Shown here piece after piece: positions 1 through 7,690 of a stretch of DNA of 64,000 nt. Positions within the stretch are counted from its first letter, which is position 1. Each line of letters opens with the position of its first letter. Source of the DNA: SCRD01 sp046705285 (GTDB lineage: Bacteria; Acidobacteriota; Terriglobia; UBA7540); contig JBJKQK010000168.1 of assembly GCA_046705285.1 (NCBI GenBank), positions 1-64,000 on the forward strand, written 5' to 3'. The notes under the pieces are model-generated. The model made no database searches. It had not been told where the DNA came from and saw nothing but the letters and a program-made list of their open reading frames with translations. A program made the translations under genes and the position numbers.

Positions 1-125
1 TCGCGCCAGTCGAGCCCCGCGGCCGAAAAGGCCACCTCCACCAGTTCCTGCACGCTGTGGGTTTCACCGGTGGCAATCACGTAATCCTTCGGCTCCTTCC
101 CCTGCAGCATCAGCCACATCGCCTC
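1..125 (-). pseudogene. gmd: GDP-mannose 4,6-dehydratase 3' fragment (5' part missing)
   Basis: Read on the minus strand, positions 125 to 1 encode EAMWLMLQGK, then KDYVIATGETHSVQELVEVA and FSAAGLDWR. This is the characteristic C-terminal part of GDP-mannose 4,6-dehydratase, which makes the GDP-4-keto-6-deoxymannose used for fucose and rhamnose sugars. In the family the stretch just before EAMW reads roughly 'DYV'. Here the frame stays open upstream to about 227, but the residues (RRIRARL) no longer resemble the enzyme. The similarity therefore starts abruptly near 125 and the Rossmann fold with the YxxxK site is absent. The gene runs off the left edge, so its 3' end cannot be judged. It could be a recombination-truncated pseudogene or an assembly join. 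Confidence 0.7.
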
Positions 126-547
126 CAGGCGTGCTCTTATCCTCCGTGTGGTTGCGAACTGAACTGCGATGAATCCCAGATCGCATACAAGACTCTCTGA
201 AAAAGCCAACCTTCCCGCCGACTCGGCCATTGAGAGCCCCTGCTCATGGAATCGCTTCAAGGGCCGGCCTCTACCTATTTTCTGAACCCGGAGATAAGCG
301 GCGGGCGGCTTCGCAGCTGCGGAAGCTCTGGACACGGAGGCAGGCCCGTTTGCCCTTTTCCGGAGCTGCTCCAATTCCTTCAACGATGACCGCTTGGTGG
401 ATAAACACCGATTCCGCTGCCAACCATTCATACATCACTGACGCAACCGGCATGTTCTGATACAATCTGCACAAGATTTGGCGGTCAGGATCAACTGCCC
501 GAATGCCCTGGGCGTCACCTGACTGCTTTCAGTCCCAGGAGAATGCC
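126..547. other. non-coding stretch before the ECF sigma gene
   Basis: No convincing gene is seen here. The two short open frames on opposite strands (about 230-470) have no recognisable domains or good ribosome sites. The stretch contains the junction of the gmd fragment at its left end and a possible promoter near 438-466 at its right end. Confidence 0.5.
438..466 (+). promoter_or_regulatory. possible promoter of the sigma/anti-sigma operon
   Basis: CTGACG (438-443) and TACAAT (461-466) are separated by 17 bases and lie upstream of the sigma gene. They match sigma-70 hexamers at four and five of six positions. Transcription would begin near 473. No second, ECF-type autoregulatory promoter could be assigned by eye. 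Confidence 0.35.
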
Positions 548-1099
548 TTGGATTCGGAGAGAGAGCTGGTCAACCGCTGTCTCAAGGGAGACGGCGCAGC
601 CTGGGAAACGTTACTTCAGGCTCACACGCGCAAGATTTACTACCTATGCTATCGGTTTACAGGGCGCTCGGAAGATGCCGAGGATCTGACGCAGGAAGTC
701 TTTATCAAGGTGTTTCGAACGCTGAAGAGTTATGACCCGGTTCAGGCGAAATTAACCACCTGGATCAATCGGATAGCGCGTAATCACCTGGTTGACCATT
801 ACCGCCGAACCAGGAGTGACCGTGCGACCTCGGCCCTCGATGAACAGGGTCCGATCACCGATAATTCTACTGGCGGACACCCTGCCAGCCAGGTGGAATC
901 AAGGGAACGCAGGGAAAGGCTCCAGGCTGGGCTCAACAAGCTGTCGCCCGACCTGCGCGAGGCCGTGATCCTAAGGGACCTGCAAGACCTGGACTATGCT
1001 GAAATCGCGCAGGTTCTGGAAGTTCCGGAGGGTACGGTGAAGTCACGGATCAATCGTGGGCGAATGGAACTGGCGCGAGTCCTAAAACGTATGGAATAG
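548..1099 (+). CDS. ECF-family RNA polymerase sigma factor
   Basis: A group 4 (extracytoplasmic function) sigma factor that directs RNA polymerase to a stress regulon. Region 2 is visible as YRFTGRSEDAEDLTQEVF, with the usual DAEDLTQE motif. Region 4 is the helix-turn-helix in DLDYAEIAQVLEVPEGTVKS. Nothing follows region 4, so it lacks C-terminal extensions. I chose TTG at 548 because AGGAGA lies 5 bases before it and the protein then starts just before region 2. An upstream ATG at 503 is in frame but has a poor ribosome site. The anti-sigma gene starts 23 bases downstream, so the pair is almost certainly co-transcribed. The sigma family assignment is firm; the target regulon is unknown. Confidence 0.9.
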   Translation: MDSERELVNRCLKGDGAAWETLLQAHTRKIYYLCYRFTGRSEDAEDLTQEVFIKVFRTLKSYDPVQAKLTTWINRIARNHLVDHYRRTRSDRATSALDEQGPITDNSTGGHPASQVESRERRERLQAGLNKLSPDLREAVILRDLQDLDYAEIAQVLEVPEGTVKSRINRGRMELARVLKRME

Positions 1100-1122
1100 G
1101 TGAAGGGTGAAGTGGCAAGATT

Positions 1123-1782
1123 ATGACGCATCTGGAGCTTGAAAACCTGGCTAGCGAATACCTGGAAGGGCTGCTGGACGAGTCACGTCGCGCCCAGGTG
1201 GAAGAGCATCTGCGCGGCTGTGAATCCTGCCGGGAAATGTTGTCGGATGTCCGCCATGCAATCGAGGCTTGCCGGTCGGCCATTGAAGTTGAGCCGCCCC
1301 CCTGGCTGATCCCACGGATCCTCCGCGCCACGATTGGCGAGTCGCGTGCTGGTTTCCCTGATCAACTGGGCACATTGCTACGCCGTCTTCGGCAACCCCG
1401 CCTTGCCTACGCACTGGCCATGACGGTCTTTTCGATTTCACTGCTGGTCAACATCGCGGGCTTCAATCTCCGCAGCCTGAACGCGCAAGATTTGAATCCG
1501 TCGACGTGGTTTTATCGGGTCAACCGGGCGGGGCACCTTCTTTACGCACGAGCCGAGAAATTCTATGATGATCTGCGAATTGTCTATGAAATCGAGTCCC
1601 GGTTCCGGAACGCCCAGACCCAGCCGGCAGAACAAGAGAAGCCCAGCAGCAAGCCGAATCCGCCCGGCCGGCCGGCAAGCACTGCCGATGGCGTGAACGG
1701 GCAGATGGCACGCTCCTCAGGTAATGTTGCCTGGCCCTACGCTCAGGTGGAACAAGGAGTCCAAACCCATGAAATGCGCTAA
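1123..1782 (+). CDS. zinc-finger (zf-HC2) anti-sigma factor, membrane anchored
   Basis: The N-terminus carries the anti-sigma zinc-binding signature (EEHLRGCESCREML, an H-x3-C-x2-C site) found in ZAS-type anti-sigma factors, which sequester the partner ECF sigma. A single membrane span follows (LAYALAMTVFSISLLVNIAGF, about residues 90-110). The remaining 110 residues would be outside the membrane and end in a Pro/Ala-rich low-complexity tail. It lies directly behind the sigma gene, and its last 14 bases overlap the next gene. The natural reading is a sigma/anti-sigma switch that senses the envelope. The signal sensed cannot be read from the sequence. Confidence 0.88.
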   Translation: MTHLELENLASEYLEGLLDESRRAQVEEHLRGCESCREMLSDVRHAIEACRSAIEVEPPPWLIPRILRATIGESRAGFPDQLGTLLRRLRQPRLAYALAMTVFSISLLVNIAGFNLRSLNAQDLNPSTWFYRVNRAGHLLYARAEKFYDDLRIVYEIESRFRNAQTQPAEQEKPSSKPNPPGRPASTADGVNGQMARSSGNVAWPYAQVEQGVQTHEMR

Positions 1783-2440
1783 TCACCCACTCAACGATTC
1801 CGTGGCCTATTGCGGGCAGTGCGGCCGGCCACTATGTGAAACCTGCCGGCGTGAGGTGAAAGGAACATCATATTGCGAAACATGCCTGGCAGCCCGTCTT
1901 CAGTCACCTTTTGGAACATCCATGGGGCTGGGCGGCAGTGGTCCAAGCCCGGGGGTGGCTCTGGCCCTTGGTCTGATCCCGGGCGTGGGGGCCATCTACA
2001 ACAGCCAGGTCATCAAGGCGATCGTCCAAGTCTTGATTTTTGGGTCACTGATTGCGCTGGGCAACCGCGTTCACGGACCGGTCGGGCCCATTTTCGGCCT
2101 GGCCGCTGCGGCGTTCTATTTCTACATGGTGATTGATTCGTACCAGACTGCAAAGGCCAAGCAACTGGGACAGCCTGCCCCGGAATGGTTCGGCCTGAGC
2201 GAAATGAAGATGGACGCTCCGATGGGAGCAGCCTTGCTGATTGCTCTGGGAATTCTCTTCTTGCTGGACAACCTGGGAATCCCGATTTTTGCTCAAATCG
2301 GGAAGTTCTGGCCTGTACTTCTGATCGTGATCGGCCTTGTCCTGCTGCAAAAACGGATGAACCGGCCCGATACGGTTTACCATCGTGGTTCGGAACCGGC
2401 ACAACCGCCTCCGGAAAACAATAAAGAGGCCGGGAACTGA
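1769..2440 (+). CDS. B-box zinc finger membrane protein with LiaI/LiaF-like C-terminal segment
   Basis: The start is ATG 1769, preceded by AAGGAG (1754-1759), inside the end of the anti-sigma gene; a longer in-frame reading from 1724 has no such site. The N-terminus is a B-box-like zinc finger (CANHPLNDSVAYCGQCGRPL, then CETC and CETC). Several hydrophobic segments follow. The C-terminus carries the repeated element of DUF5668/LiaF-like proteins: GAALLIALGILFLLDNLGI and then FWPVLLIVIGLVLL. A cytoplasmic zinc domain tethered to a membrane domain suggests a regulatory or scaffold role in the envelope module, but no function is proven. Confidence 0.75.
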   Translation: MKCANHPLNDSVAYCGQCGRPLCETCRREVKGTSYCETCLAARLQSPFGTSMGLGGSGPSPGVALALGLIPGVGAIYNSQVIKAIVQVLIFGSLIALGNRVHGPVGPIFGLAAAAFYFYMVIDSYQTAKAKQLGQPAPEWFGLSEMKMDAPMGAALLIALGILFLLDNLGIPIFAQIGKFWPVLLIVIGLVLLQKRMNRPDTVYHRGSEPAQPPPENNKEAGN

Positions 2441-2587
2441 AGGTCTTATGCATGCGGTAGAAAAGACACTGCGTATTGTGTGAACCAGCAGCGAAGTGAC
2501 GGCTATCGGCGCCGGGCTGCTGAGACTTTGCCATGGGCCGGCGCGTACCCGCAATTGGTCGAGGTAAGCGGAAAAGGGGGTAAGGAT

Positions 2588-2815
2588 ATGGAAAGCATGA
2601 CCGGTTTTGTCTTCGCCCTGCTCTCGCTTGCTGCAATCCTGTTGCCCATAGGAATCGTAGCCATTGTTTTCTGGTACAAGGCTCGTGAGCGAGAACTGGA
2701 ACTTCAGGAATCTCTCCGATTACGCGAATTTGAACACCTGCAAAGATTAAAGGAAATGGAGCTTGAGATCGAAAGAATGAAAGCACAGGGTACGGAAAAA
2801 CCTGTTCAAACGTGA
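2588..2815 (+). CDS. small membrane-anchored coiled-coil protein (PspB-like shape)
   Basis: A 75-residue protein. ATG 2588 follows a G-rich ribosome site; an in-frame GTG at 2480 would add 36 unlikely residues. One N-terminal membrane span (FALLSLAAILLPIGIVAIVFW) is followed by a highly charged helix (ARERELELQESLRLREFEHL and onward) that should form a coiled coil. Size and layout resemble PspB of the phage-shock response, although I see no clear sequence identity. It sits between the B-box and LiaF-like genes, which supports a part in an envelope-stress complex. Confidence 0.65.
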   Translation: MESMTGFVFALLSLAAILLPIGIVAIVFWYKARERELELQESLRLREFEHLQRLKEMELEIERMKAQGTEKPVQT

Positions 2816-2916
2816 ATACGGCGGCAGGGAGAGATGCAAAGCTCGCGGCGCAAAGACATTGCAATGGAATGAGAGGACAGAATGGGACCATTCCTCAAAA
2901 GGGGAGATAAAACTTG

Positions 2917-3153
2917 ATGGCACCCGAAGCATATCCTGATAAAAACCGCTATGAGACCCGGACCAGGAAGCATTCCGGAGGACACGGCCTCACGGGACCT
3001 ATCATTCTGATCACGCTTGGAGTGATCTTTCTGGTGGGCGAATTCGTTCCGGGCTGGGGAGTATCAAAGACCTGGCCGGCTCTTCTGATCGTCATCGGGA
3101 TCGCCAAAGTGCTTGAATCAGCTCACTCAAGGGAGTCAGCGCCACCAGATTAA
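2917..3153 (+). CDS. small LiaI/LiaF-like (DUF5668-type) membrane protein
   Basis: A 78-residue protein starting at ATG 2917 with AAGGGGAG at 2899-2906; a TTG three bases earlier is also possible. After a charged N-terminus it has two hydrophobic hairpin segments, GPIILITLGVIFLVGEF and KTWPALLIVIGIAKVL. The W-P-x-L-L-I-x-I-G pattern is the one seen in the preceding B-box protein and in the next gene. Such domains occur in LiaI/LiaF proteins of envelope-stress systems. Specific function unknown. Confidence 0.7.
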   Translation: MAPEAYPDKNRYETRTRKHSGGHGLTGPIILITLGVIFLVGEFVPGWGVSKTWPALLIVIGIAKVLESAHSRESAPPD

Positions 3154-3188
3154 CAGGTTGAGATTCATCCTCAAGGAGAGGATTTCAT

Positions 3189-4625
3189 ATGAGCACCTAT
3201 CGCCACCGCCGAGGTTCCATCTTCTGGGCGCTTACCCTGATAGGAATTGGTTTCCTTTTCCTTTATCAGAACTTTGATTCCGCCATTCGCCCGTGGCATC
3301 TGATTGCAAAGTACTGGCCAGTCCTTATCATTTTCTGGGGCATCTCAAAGCTGATCGATTATCTCCAGGCCCGGGCCCATCCAGAGGTTGCGGCACGTTC
3401 ATTATTTTCGGCTGGAGAAGTTATCCTCCTGATCGTGGTTCTCATCATTGGAACAGCCCTCTCAAAGACGCTTCTGCGTCCCTGGGGCGATTGGCCATCG
3501 GTTATGGGCATTACCGACCAGCAGTTTGCTGAAATGTTTTTCAATTCATACACATTCACACAGAAAGTTTCCCAGAATGTTGAAGGCAGCCCGCGCATTC
3601 TGATCGTCAACCGGAGGGGCAACGTTGATCTTCACGGGACAGACCAGTCCGATATTGGAGGAGTAATCCAGGAAACAGTCTGGGCTGAAAATGAATCGAC
3701 CGCCAGGAAAATCGCAGACAGCCTGAAGTTCAACTTTACAAAAAGCGACGGACAGTACGTGTTGGGGTCCAACCTTGATTCTCTTCCGCATGCCGGGAGG
3801 ACTCTGAGACTGGACATGACGCTCCGTGTGCCCAGGTCCACTGCGGCGGAAATCACGGACGATGAGGGCGACATCAACCTGACTGGTCTGAAGGGCAACC
3901 AAACGCTGACCTCGCGCCATGGGGATGTCCACGCAAACCAAATCGAAGGTGTCGTGAGAATCCATAAATCACGAGGAGCTACTGTGATCGACAAAGTGGA
4001 CGGCAGCGTGGAAATTGAAGGCAGAGGCGGGGATATCGTCGTGCGGAATGTGACGGGATCCTTAACGGTAGAGGGAAATTTTTCCGGCGCCGCACAGTTT
4101 GAGAATATTGCCCAGATGCTTCGCTACAACTCGTCCCGAACAAACTTGAACGTGCAGAAGCTGACCGGCCATCTCTCGATGGATATGGGCGACCTGACAG
4201 CCAGGGGCGTCCATGGGCCCTTCGAACTGGTGACGCGCGACAAGGACATCGCTCTTAAAGACTTCACCTACAACGTGAACATCGTGAACACAAACGGAGA
4301 CATCCACCTTCAGACACCGACTCCGCCTGCGCATCCCATACAAGTCACCCTGAAAAAGGGCAACATCACCTTGTCGTTGCCTGCGACCTCCAACTTCACA
4401 ATTAACGCCCTTTCTACCAATGGAGAAGTCCGTTGTGACTTTCCCGGTCTGCGAGTCTCAAGAGCGCCGGGGAAACCCTCCATCAACGGAACTTACGGGA
4501 AGGGCGGTCCGGTGATAAATCTTCTTTCGACCTACGGGACCATCCGCGTTGAACGCGCGAAGCCGCATTCCACATCGGCCCCGGCAACAACCGCTTCAAG
4601 CAGGATCAGAGCGGAGCGCCTGTGA
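3189..4625 (+). CDS. LiaF-like membrane protein with DUF4097 beta-repeat domain
   Basis: A 478-residue protein with a strong ribosome site (AAGGAGAGG at 3173-3181). The N-terminus has the LiaF/DUF5668 hairpin (FWALTLIGIGFLFLYQNF, then YWPVLIIFWGISKLI), followed by a third span near residues 80-100. From about residue 150 to 460 it consists of short repeated beta-strand units with the flavour G-x-V/I-x-L-x-x-x-x-G-D-I, typical of the DUF4097 adhesin-like beta-helix. Most of the protein would be exposed outside the membrane. It is the last gene of the sigma-factor module and the likely effector or sensor at the cell surface. The exact role is not established. Confidence 0.78.
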   Translation: MSTYRHRRGSIFWALTLIGIGFLFLYQNFDSAIRPWHLIAKYWPVLIIFWGISKLIDYLQARAHPEVAARSLFSAGEVILLIVVLIIGTALSKTLLRPWGDWPSVMGITDQQFAEMFFNSYTFTQKVSQNVEGSPRILIVNRRGNVDLHGTDQSDIGGVIQETVWAENESTARKIADSLKFNFTKSDGQYVLGSNLDSLPHAGRTLRLDMTLRVPRSTAAEITDDEGDINLTGLKGNQTLTSRHGDVHANQIEGVVRIHKSRGATVIDKVDGSVEIEGRGGDIVVRNVTGSLTVEGNFSGAAQFENIAQMLRYNSSRTNLNVQKLTGHLSMDMGDLTARGVHGPFELVTRDKDIALKDFTYNVNIVNTNGDIHLQTPTPPAHPIQVTLKKGNITLSLPATSNFTINALSTNGEVRCDFPGLRVSRAPGKPSINGTYGKGGPVINLLSTYGTIRVERAKPHSTSAPATTASSRIRAERL

Positions 4626-4718
4626 TTTATGGCAACCGCTCCTCGGTTTCGCTCCTTTCTCACCGCGATCTGACACACCCATTCCCCTTGCCAGATTCCG
4701 CACGGTGCGGGATCGTGC

Positions 4719-6032
4719 CTACCTGGCCGCCTGGGCAATCGTCTCAAAAAATGTCGGGAAAGAAATCTGCACGCAGTCACTATCGACAACCGTGGTGTTT
4801 CCGTCAGCGATCAAGCCGGCAATAGCGAAGGCCATGGCGATACGGTGATCTCCATAGCTCGAGATCTCCGCACCCCTCAACAGTTGCCGTCCTGGAATCC
4901 TCAATCCGTCGGGAAACTCTTCAACTTCGGCTCCCATCCTGCGGAGATTTTCGGCGACTGCAGCAATTCTGTCGCTTTCCTTGACGCGCAGCTCCTGAGC
5001 GCCGTGAAAGACAAGGCCCTCCTGGCATTGAGTTCCCAGGACAGACAGGACCGGCAATTCATCGATGAGGCCGGGAATCATTTCCGAGGGTATCTCTCCA
5101 CCCCGCAGCAAACTCGCCCGCACGCGAAGGCTGCCAACCATCTCGCCATTGCGGTTTTCACAACTCAAGACATCGATGTCCCCGCCGATCGAGCGCAGAA
5201 AATCGAGGATTGTGGTCCGCGTGGGATTCAGGCCGACGTTCTGGAAGGTAAGATCGGATCCGTGAACCAGAAGGCCGGCCACAACAAAGAATGCAGCGGA
5301 AGAAATATCACCTGGTACGCTGAGGTCCTGCGCCTTCAGGCGGCCGCCTCCTCGAACACTGATCGTACGATCTTGACGGCCAACTTCGACGCCAAACTGT
5401 TCGAGCGCAATCTCAGTATGGTCACGTGTCCGGTGTGGCTCAAGGACCTCGGTTATTCCCTCAGCGTAAAGACCCGCGAGCAGCACAGCGGTTTTCACCT
5501 GGGCGCTGGCCATGGGCAACTCATAGTGAATGGGAACAAGGCTTCCACCCTCAATCGTAAGCGGCGGCAGGCCTCCTGCCATTGACTGGATGCGCGCCCC
5601 CATGCGCGTCAGCGGTTCGATGATTCGCTTCATCGGGCGGCGCGAAAGCGAAGCGTCACCGCCAATCACAGTCCGAAACGGGTGGCCAGAAAGAATCCCT
5701 GACATCATCCGGATGGTCGAGCCCGAGTTGCCGGCGTCGAGCGGCTCGGCTGACGCCCGCAGACCTTCAAGCCCTGTTCCCTCAACCGTCACGTCGCTTC
5801 CCTGCCTTTCGATCCTCACTCCCAGTTGCTTCAGGCACCCGAGCGTGCTTTGGCAGTCCGCGCTTTCCGCAAAGGAATGAAGGTGGCTCGTGCCTTCGGC
5901 AATAGCGGCCAGCATGGCGTAACGATGAGAGATTGATTTATCTCCGGGAATCCTGACTGATCCCCCCATGCTCTGGACGCGTTTTACGGTTCTTGATGTT
6001 GTCGAATTCACTGAGATCGTCCTTCTTGTCAC
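4719..6032 (-). CDS. aroA: 3-phosphoshikimate 1-carboxyvinyltransferase (EPSP synthase)
   Basis: Joins shikimate-3-phosphate and phosphoenolpyruvate in the sixth step of the shikimate pathway, in the cytoplasm. The N-terminal signature IPGDKSISHRYAMLAAIAEG, the LDAGNSGSTIRMMSGIL motif that binds PEP, and the C-terminal RVKESDRI and YGDHRIAMAFAIAG motifs are all present. Length (about 420-437) is normal. The longest reading starts at GTG 6032, which overlaps the stop of an upstream remnant (GTGA) and has a weak ribosome site. ATG 5969, giving MGGSVRIPGDKS, is a reasonable alternative closer to the family N-terminus. No other aro genes are nearby. Confidence 0.93.
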   Translation of the reverse strand: MTRRTISVNSTTSRTVKRVQSMGGSVRIPGDKSISHRYAMLAAIAEGTSHLHSFAESADCQSTLGCLKQLGVRIERQGSDVTVEGTGLEGLRASAEPLDAGNSGSTIRMMSGILSGHPFRTVIGGDASLSRRPMKRIIEPLTRMGARIQSMAGGLPPLTIEGGSLVPIHYELPMASAQVKTAVLLAGLYAEGITEVLEPHRTRDHTEIALEQFGVEVGRQDRTISVRGGGRLKAQDLSVPGDISSAAFFVVAGLLVHGSDLTFQNVGLNPTRTTILDFLRSIGGDIDVLSCENRNGEMVGSLRVRASLLRGGEIPSEMIPGLIDELPVLSVLGTQCQEGLVFHGAQELRVKESDRIAAVAENLRRMGAEVEEFPDGLRIPGRQLLRGAEISSYGDHRIAMAFAIAGLIADGNTTVVDSDCVQISFPTFFETIAQAAR

Positions 6033-6145
6033 TTAACGATTGGCAAAATCTTTCCGGTCGTACGTCGAGCCCCCACCCTTCGATGAGCCTCGGCAGCCTG
6101 TTCCACCAGGAGCGCTAATCCGATTGGCGGATTTATTTTCATGAT
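6029..6145 (-). pseudogene. C-terminal remnant of a zinc-type quinone oxidoreductase / alcohol dehydrogenase
   Basis: Minus-strand codons from about 6142 to the TGA at 6029-6031 read PPIGLALLVEQAAEAHRRV followed by GARRTTGKILPIVK. This closely resembles the last 35 or so residues of MDR-superfamily quinone oxidoreductases and zinc-type alcohol dehydrogenases, which typically end in 'L-x-x-A-A-E-A-H-R-x-x-E-x-x-x-T-x-G-K-I-x-L'. Nothing further upstream on this strand resembles the NAD(P)-binding or catalytic domains. It therefore looks like the tail of a deleted gene, now fused in position to the aroA start by a GTGA overlap. The assignment rests on motif memory, not on a search. Confidence 0.5.
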
Positions 6146-6248
6146 GTTGAAAGCGCCGCGCCCCACGGAACCGGTGCCTTGCGGCAGAATGTTCCCTCGC
6201 GAAATCGTGATGCGCCAAACGCAGATTCGTGTGTAGTATAGCAGGAAC

Positions 6249-6274
6249 GCCGGGAGCTTCAGCCCGGCTTTTTT
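6249..6274 (+). terminator. orphan hairpin followed by a T run
   Basis: GCCGGG (6249-6254), an 8-base loop, CCCGGC (6263-6268) and six T residues (6269-6274) form an intrinsic-terminator-like structure in plus orientation. No plus-strand gene ends before it. It may end a small RNA, or it may be a copy of the short GGCT/AAGCC-type palindromes seen elsewhere in the window. Confidence 0.45.
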
Positions 6275-6415
6275 GTGACGGACGCCCCCACATCCCGTTA
6301 CAGCATTAGGCGTTAGTGGCCTCACCAGGCGTCCTCCCGATTGGAAGAAGTGGTGAGTCTGCACCATTTTCGCTTCGCCATTATTGCATGACCCGTTCAG
6401 GCAGCTCGATACTCC

Positions 6416-6436
6416 AGGCCTAAGCTTTTTAGGCCT
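6416..6436. repeat. perfect 8-bp inverted repeat upstream of the glycosyltransferase
   Basis: AGGCCTAA (6416-6423) and TTAGGCCT (6429-6436) flank a 5-base centre (GCTTT). It may act as a regulator site or a leader hairpin for the glycosyltransferase gene, whose start lies about 140 bases downstream. No long T run follows. Confidence 0.45.
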
Positions 6437-6573
6437 AAATGGATCTGTTAACGATGATAAAATCCAGAAGGAACTGCGTTTGGCAAGGGAAGTGAAATCG
6501 AAAGACACGTGTGAAAGTTCAAGGTTACAGCCAATCGTTCCCAAAGACTGAGGTCATTACCTGTTCTCTCCCA

Positions 6574-7524
6574 ATGCGTCCCTACGTTTCAGTTATTCTT
6601 TGCACAAACGGCCTAAGGCCCATGCTGACTCGCTGCCTGGAGAGTCTGGCCGCTCAAGCTCAAAATTACCCTGACTACGAAATCATAGTGGTGTTGAACG
6701 CGCCCGTAGACTCGGCATTCGCCGAGGCTGTGTCCGGGTTTCCGGTCAGGTTGCTCAATGAGCCCCGCCGCGGCGTTTCTAATGCTCGTAATCATGCCGT
6801 GCCAAGGGCCAAGGGCGACATCCTGGTATTTGTCGATGATGACGTCCTCACGGGCAGCAACTGGCTGGAGGAGATCGTAAAGTGCTTTGCTGACCCCAAG
6901 GTTGCCTGTGTCACCGGCCGTGTCATTCCCGCAGGCCCAATTTCCATGGCCGCGGAGAAGGCCGCCAGATATTATGGCAGCGAACGGGCCCTCTCTGCCT
7001 GGAGTCTCGACGCCTCCAATCCGAACTGGTATCAGTACATCCTCGGCGAACCCGTGGGCTTCGGCTGTAACATGGCATTCCGTAAAACCTTTTTAGAGAA
7101 TTATGCTCTTTTTCCCCCGGACCTCGGCGCAGGATCGTTAATTGGCGGAGGAGATGAGTACTACATGTACGTCCAGGTACTCAAACACGGCTTCCGAATC
7201 CGTCACAATCCCGCTGCAGCCGCCACACATTTCTTTGAGGATGATGTTGAGAAGCAGAGAGTTCGCAATGCCCAACTCTACGCCGGCAGCGTGGCGTTTG
7301 CGCTGAAATTGTTCCTGGAAGAGAAAACCCTTCGGCGGGCGACGGCGAAATGGCTGTTTTCTGCGCTGAAGAGACGCGTGCGCCGGATCTGGAACCAAAA
7401 GGCCATCGCCTCGGAACCGCAGGAACTGCTTTCGCCTGGCGAGAAGCTGTATGCCTATCTGCGGGGCCTGGGTGTTTTCTGGAAATCACGCCGACTTAAG
7501 GGTCCACCTACGGCACAACACTGA
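6574..7524 (+). CDS. family 2 glycosyltransferase
   Basis: A GT-A fold enzyme that transfers a sugar from a nucleotide donor, probably into surface polysaccharide or glycolipid. The start of the fold is VSVILCTNGLRPMLTRCLES. The metal and donor-binding aspartates are in ILVFVDDDVL. A later GFGCNMAFRKTF and the acidic GGGDEYYMYVQVL stretch fit the acceptor side of GT2 proteins. ATG 6574 places the fold at residue 4; an in-frame GTG at 6511 would add 21 residues but has no good ribosome site. The C-terminal 80 residues are basic and helical, perhaps membrane associated. Donor and acceptor cannot be named, and it has no polysaccharide neighbours. Confidence 0.82.
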   Translation: MRPYVSVILCTNGLRPMLTRCLESLAAQAQNYPDYEIIVVLNAPVDSAFAEAVSGFPVRLLNEPRRGVSNARNHAVPRAKGDILVFVDDDVLTGSNWLEEIVKCFADPKVACVTGRVIPAGPISMAAEKAARYYGSERALSAWSLDASNPNWYQYILGEPVGFGCNMAFRKTFLENYALFPPDLGAGSLIGGGDEYYMYVQVLKHGFRIRHNPAAAATHFFEDDVEKQRVRNAQLYAGSVAFALKLFLEEKTLRRATAKWLFSALKRRVRRIWNQKAIASEPQELLSPGEKLYAYLRGLGVFWKSRRLKGPPTAQH

Positions 7525-7690
7525 ACCGGCGAACAGGCAGAGCGGTTCTTTCAATTCACGGCATCTTTACTGTTACCGTTCGGTTGCACAGGCGTATCAA
7601 TCCGCGTCGGCTGGCGTCAGGCCGGATCCGCATACTCGGAGTTGATCGGCCAAACTCTGTTGTACAATGTTGCACGGCAGTGGAGAAGAG

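Larger units (their letters stand above)
6146..6573. other. non-coding stretch with hairpins, aroA to glycosyltransferase
   Basis: A divergent spacer of about 430 bases. It holds a terminator-like hairpin at 6249-6274, a perfect 8-bp inverted repeat at 6416-6436 and, on the minus strand, a TATACT (6235-6240) that might serve as the -10 box for aroA. No complete gene is supported. Confidence 0.5.

Noticed and set aside
6029..6544. One long minus-strand gene upstream of aroA
   Set aside because: Only the last 35 or so codons resemble a known protein; the rest has no domain, no ribosome site and crosses a hairpin, so only the remnant is reported.
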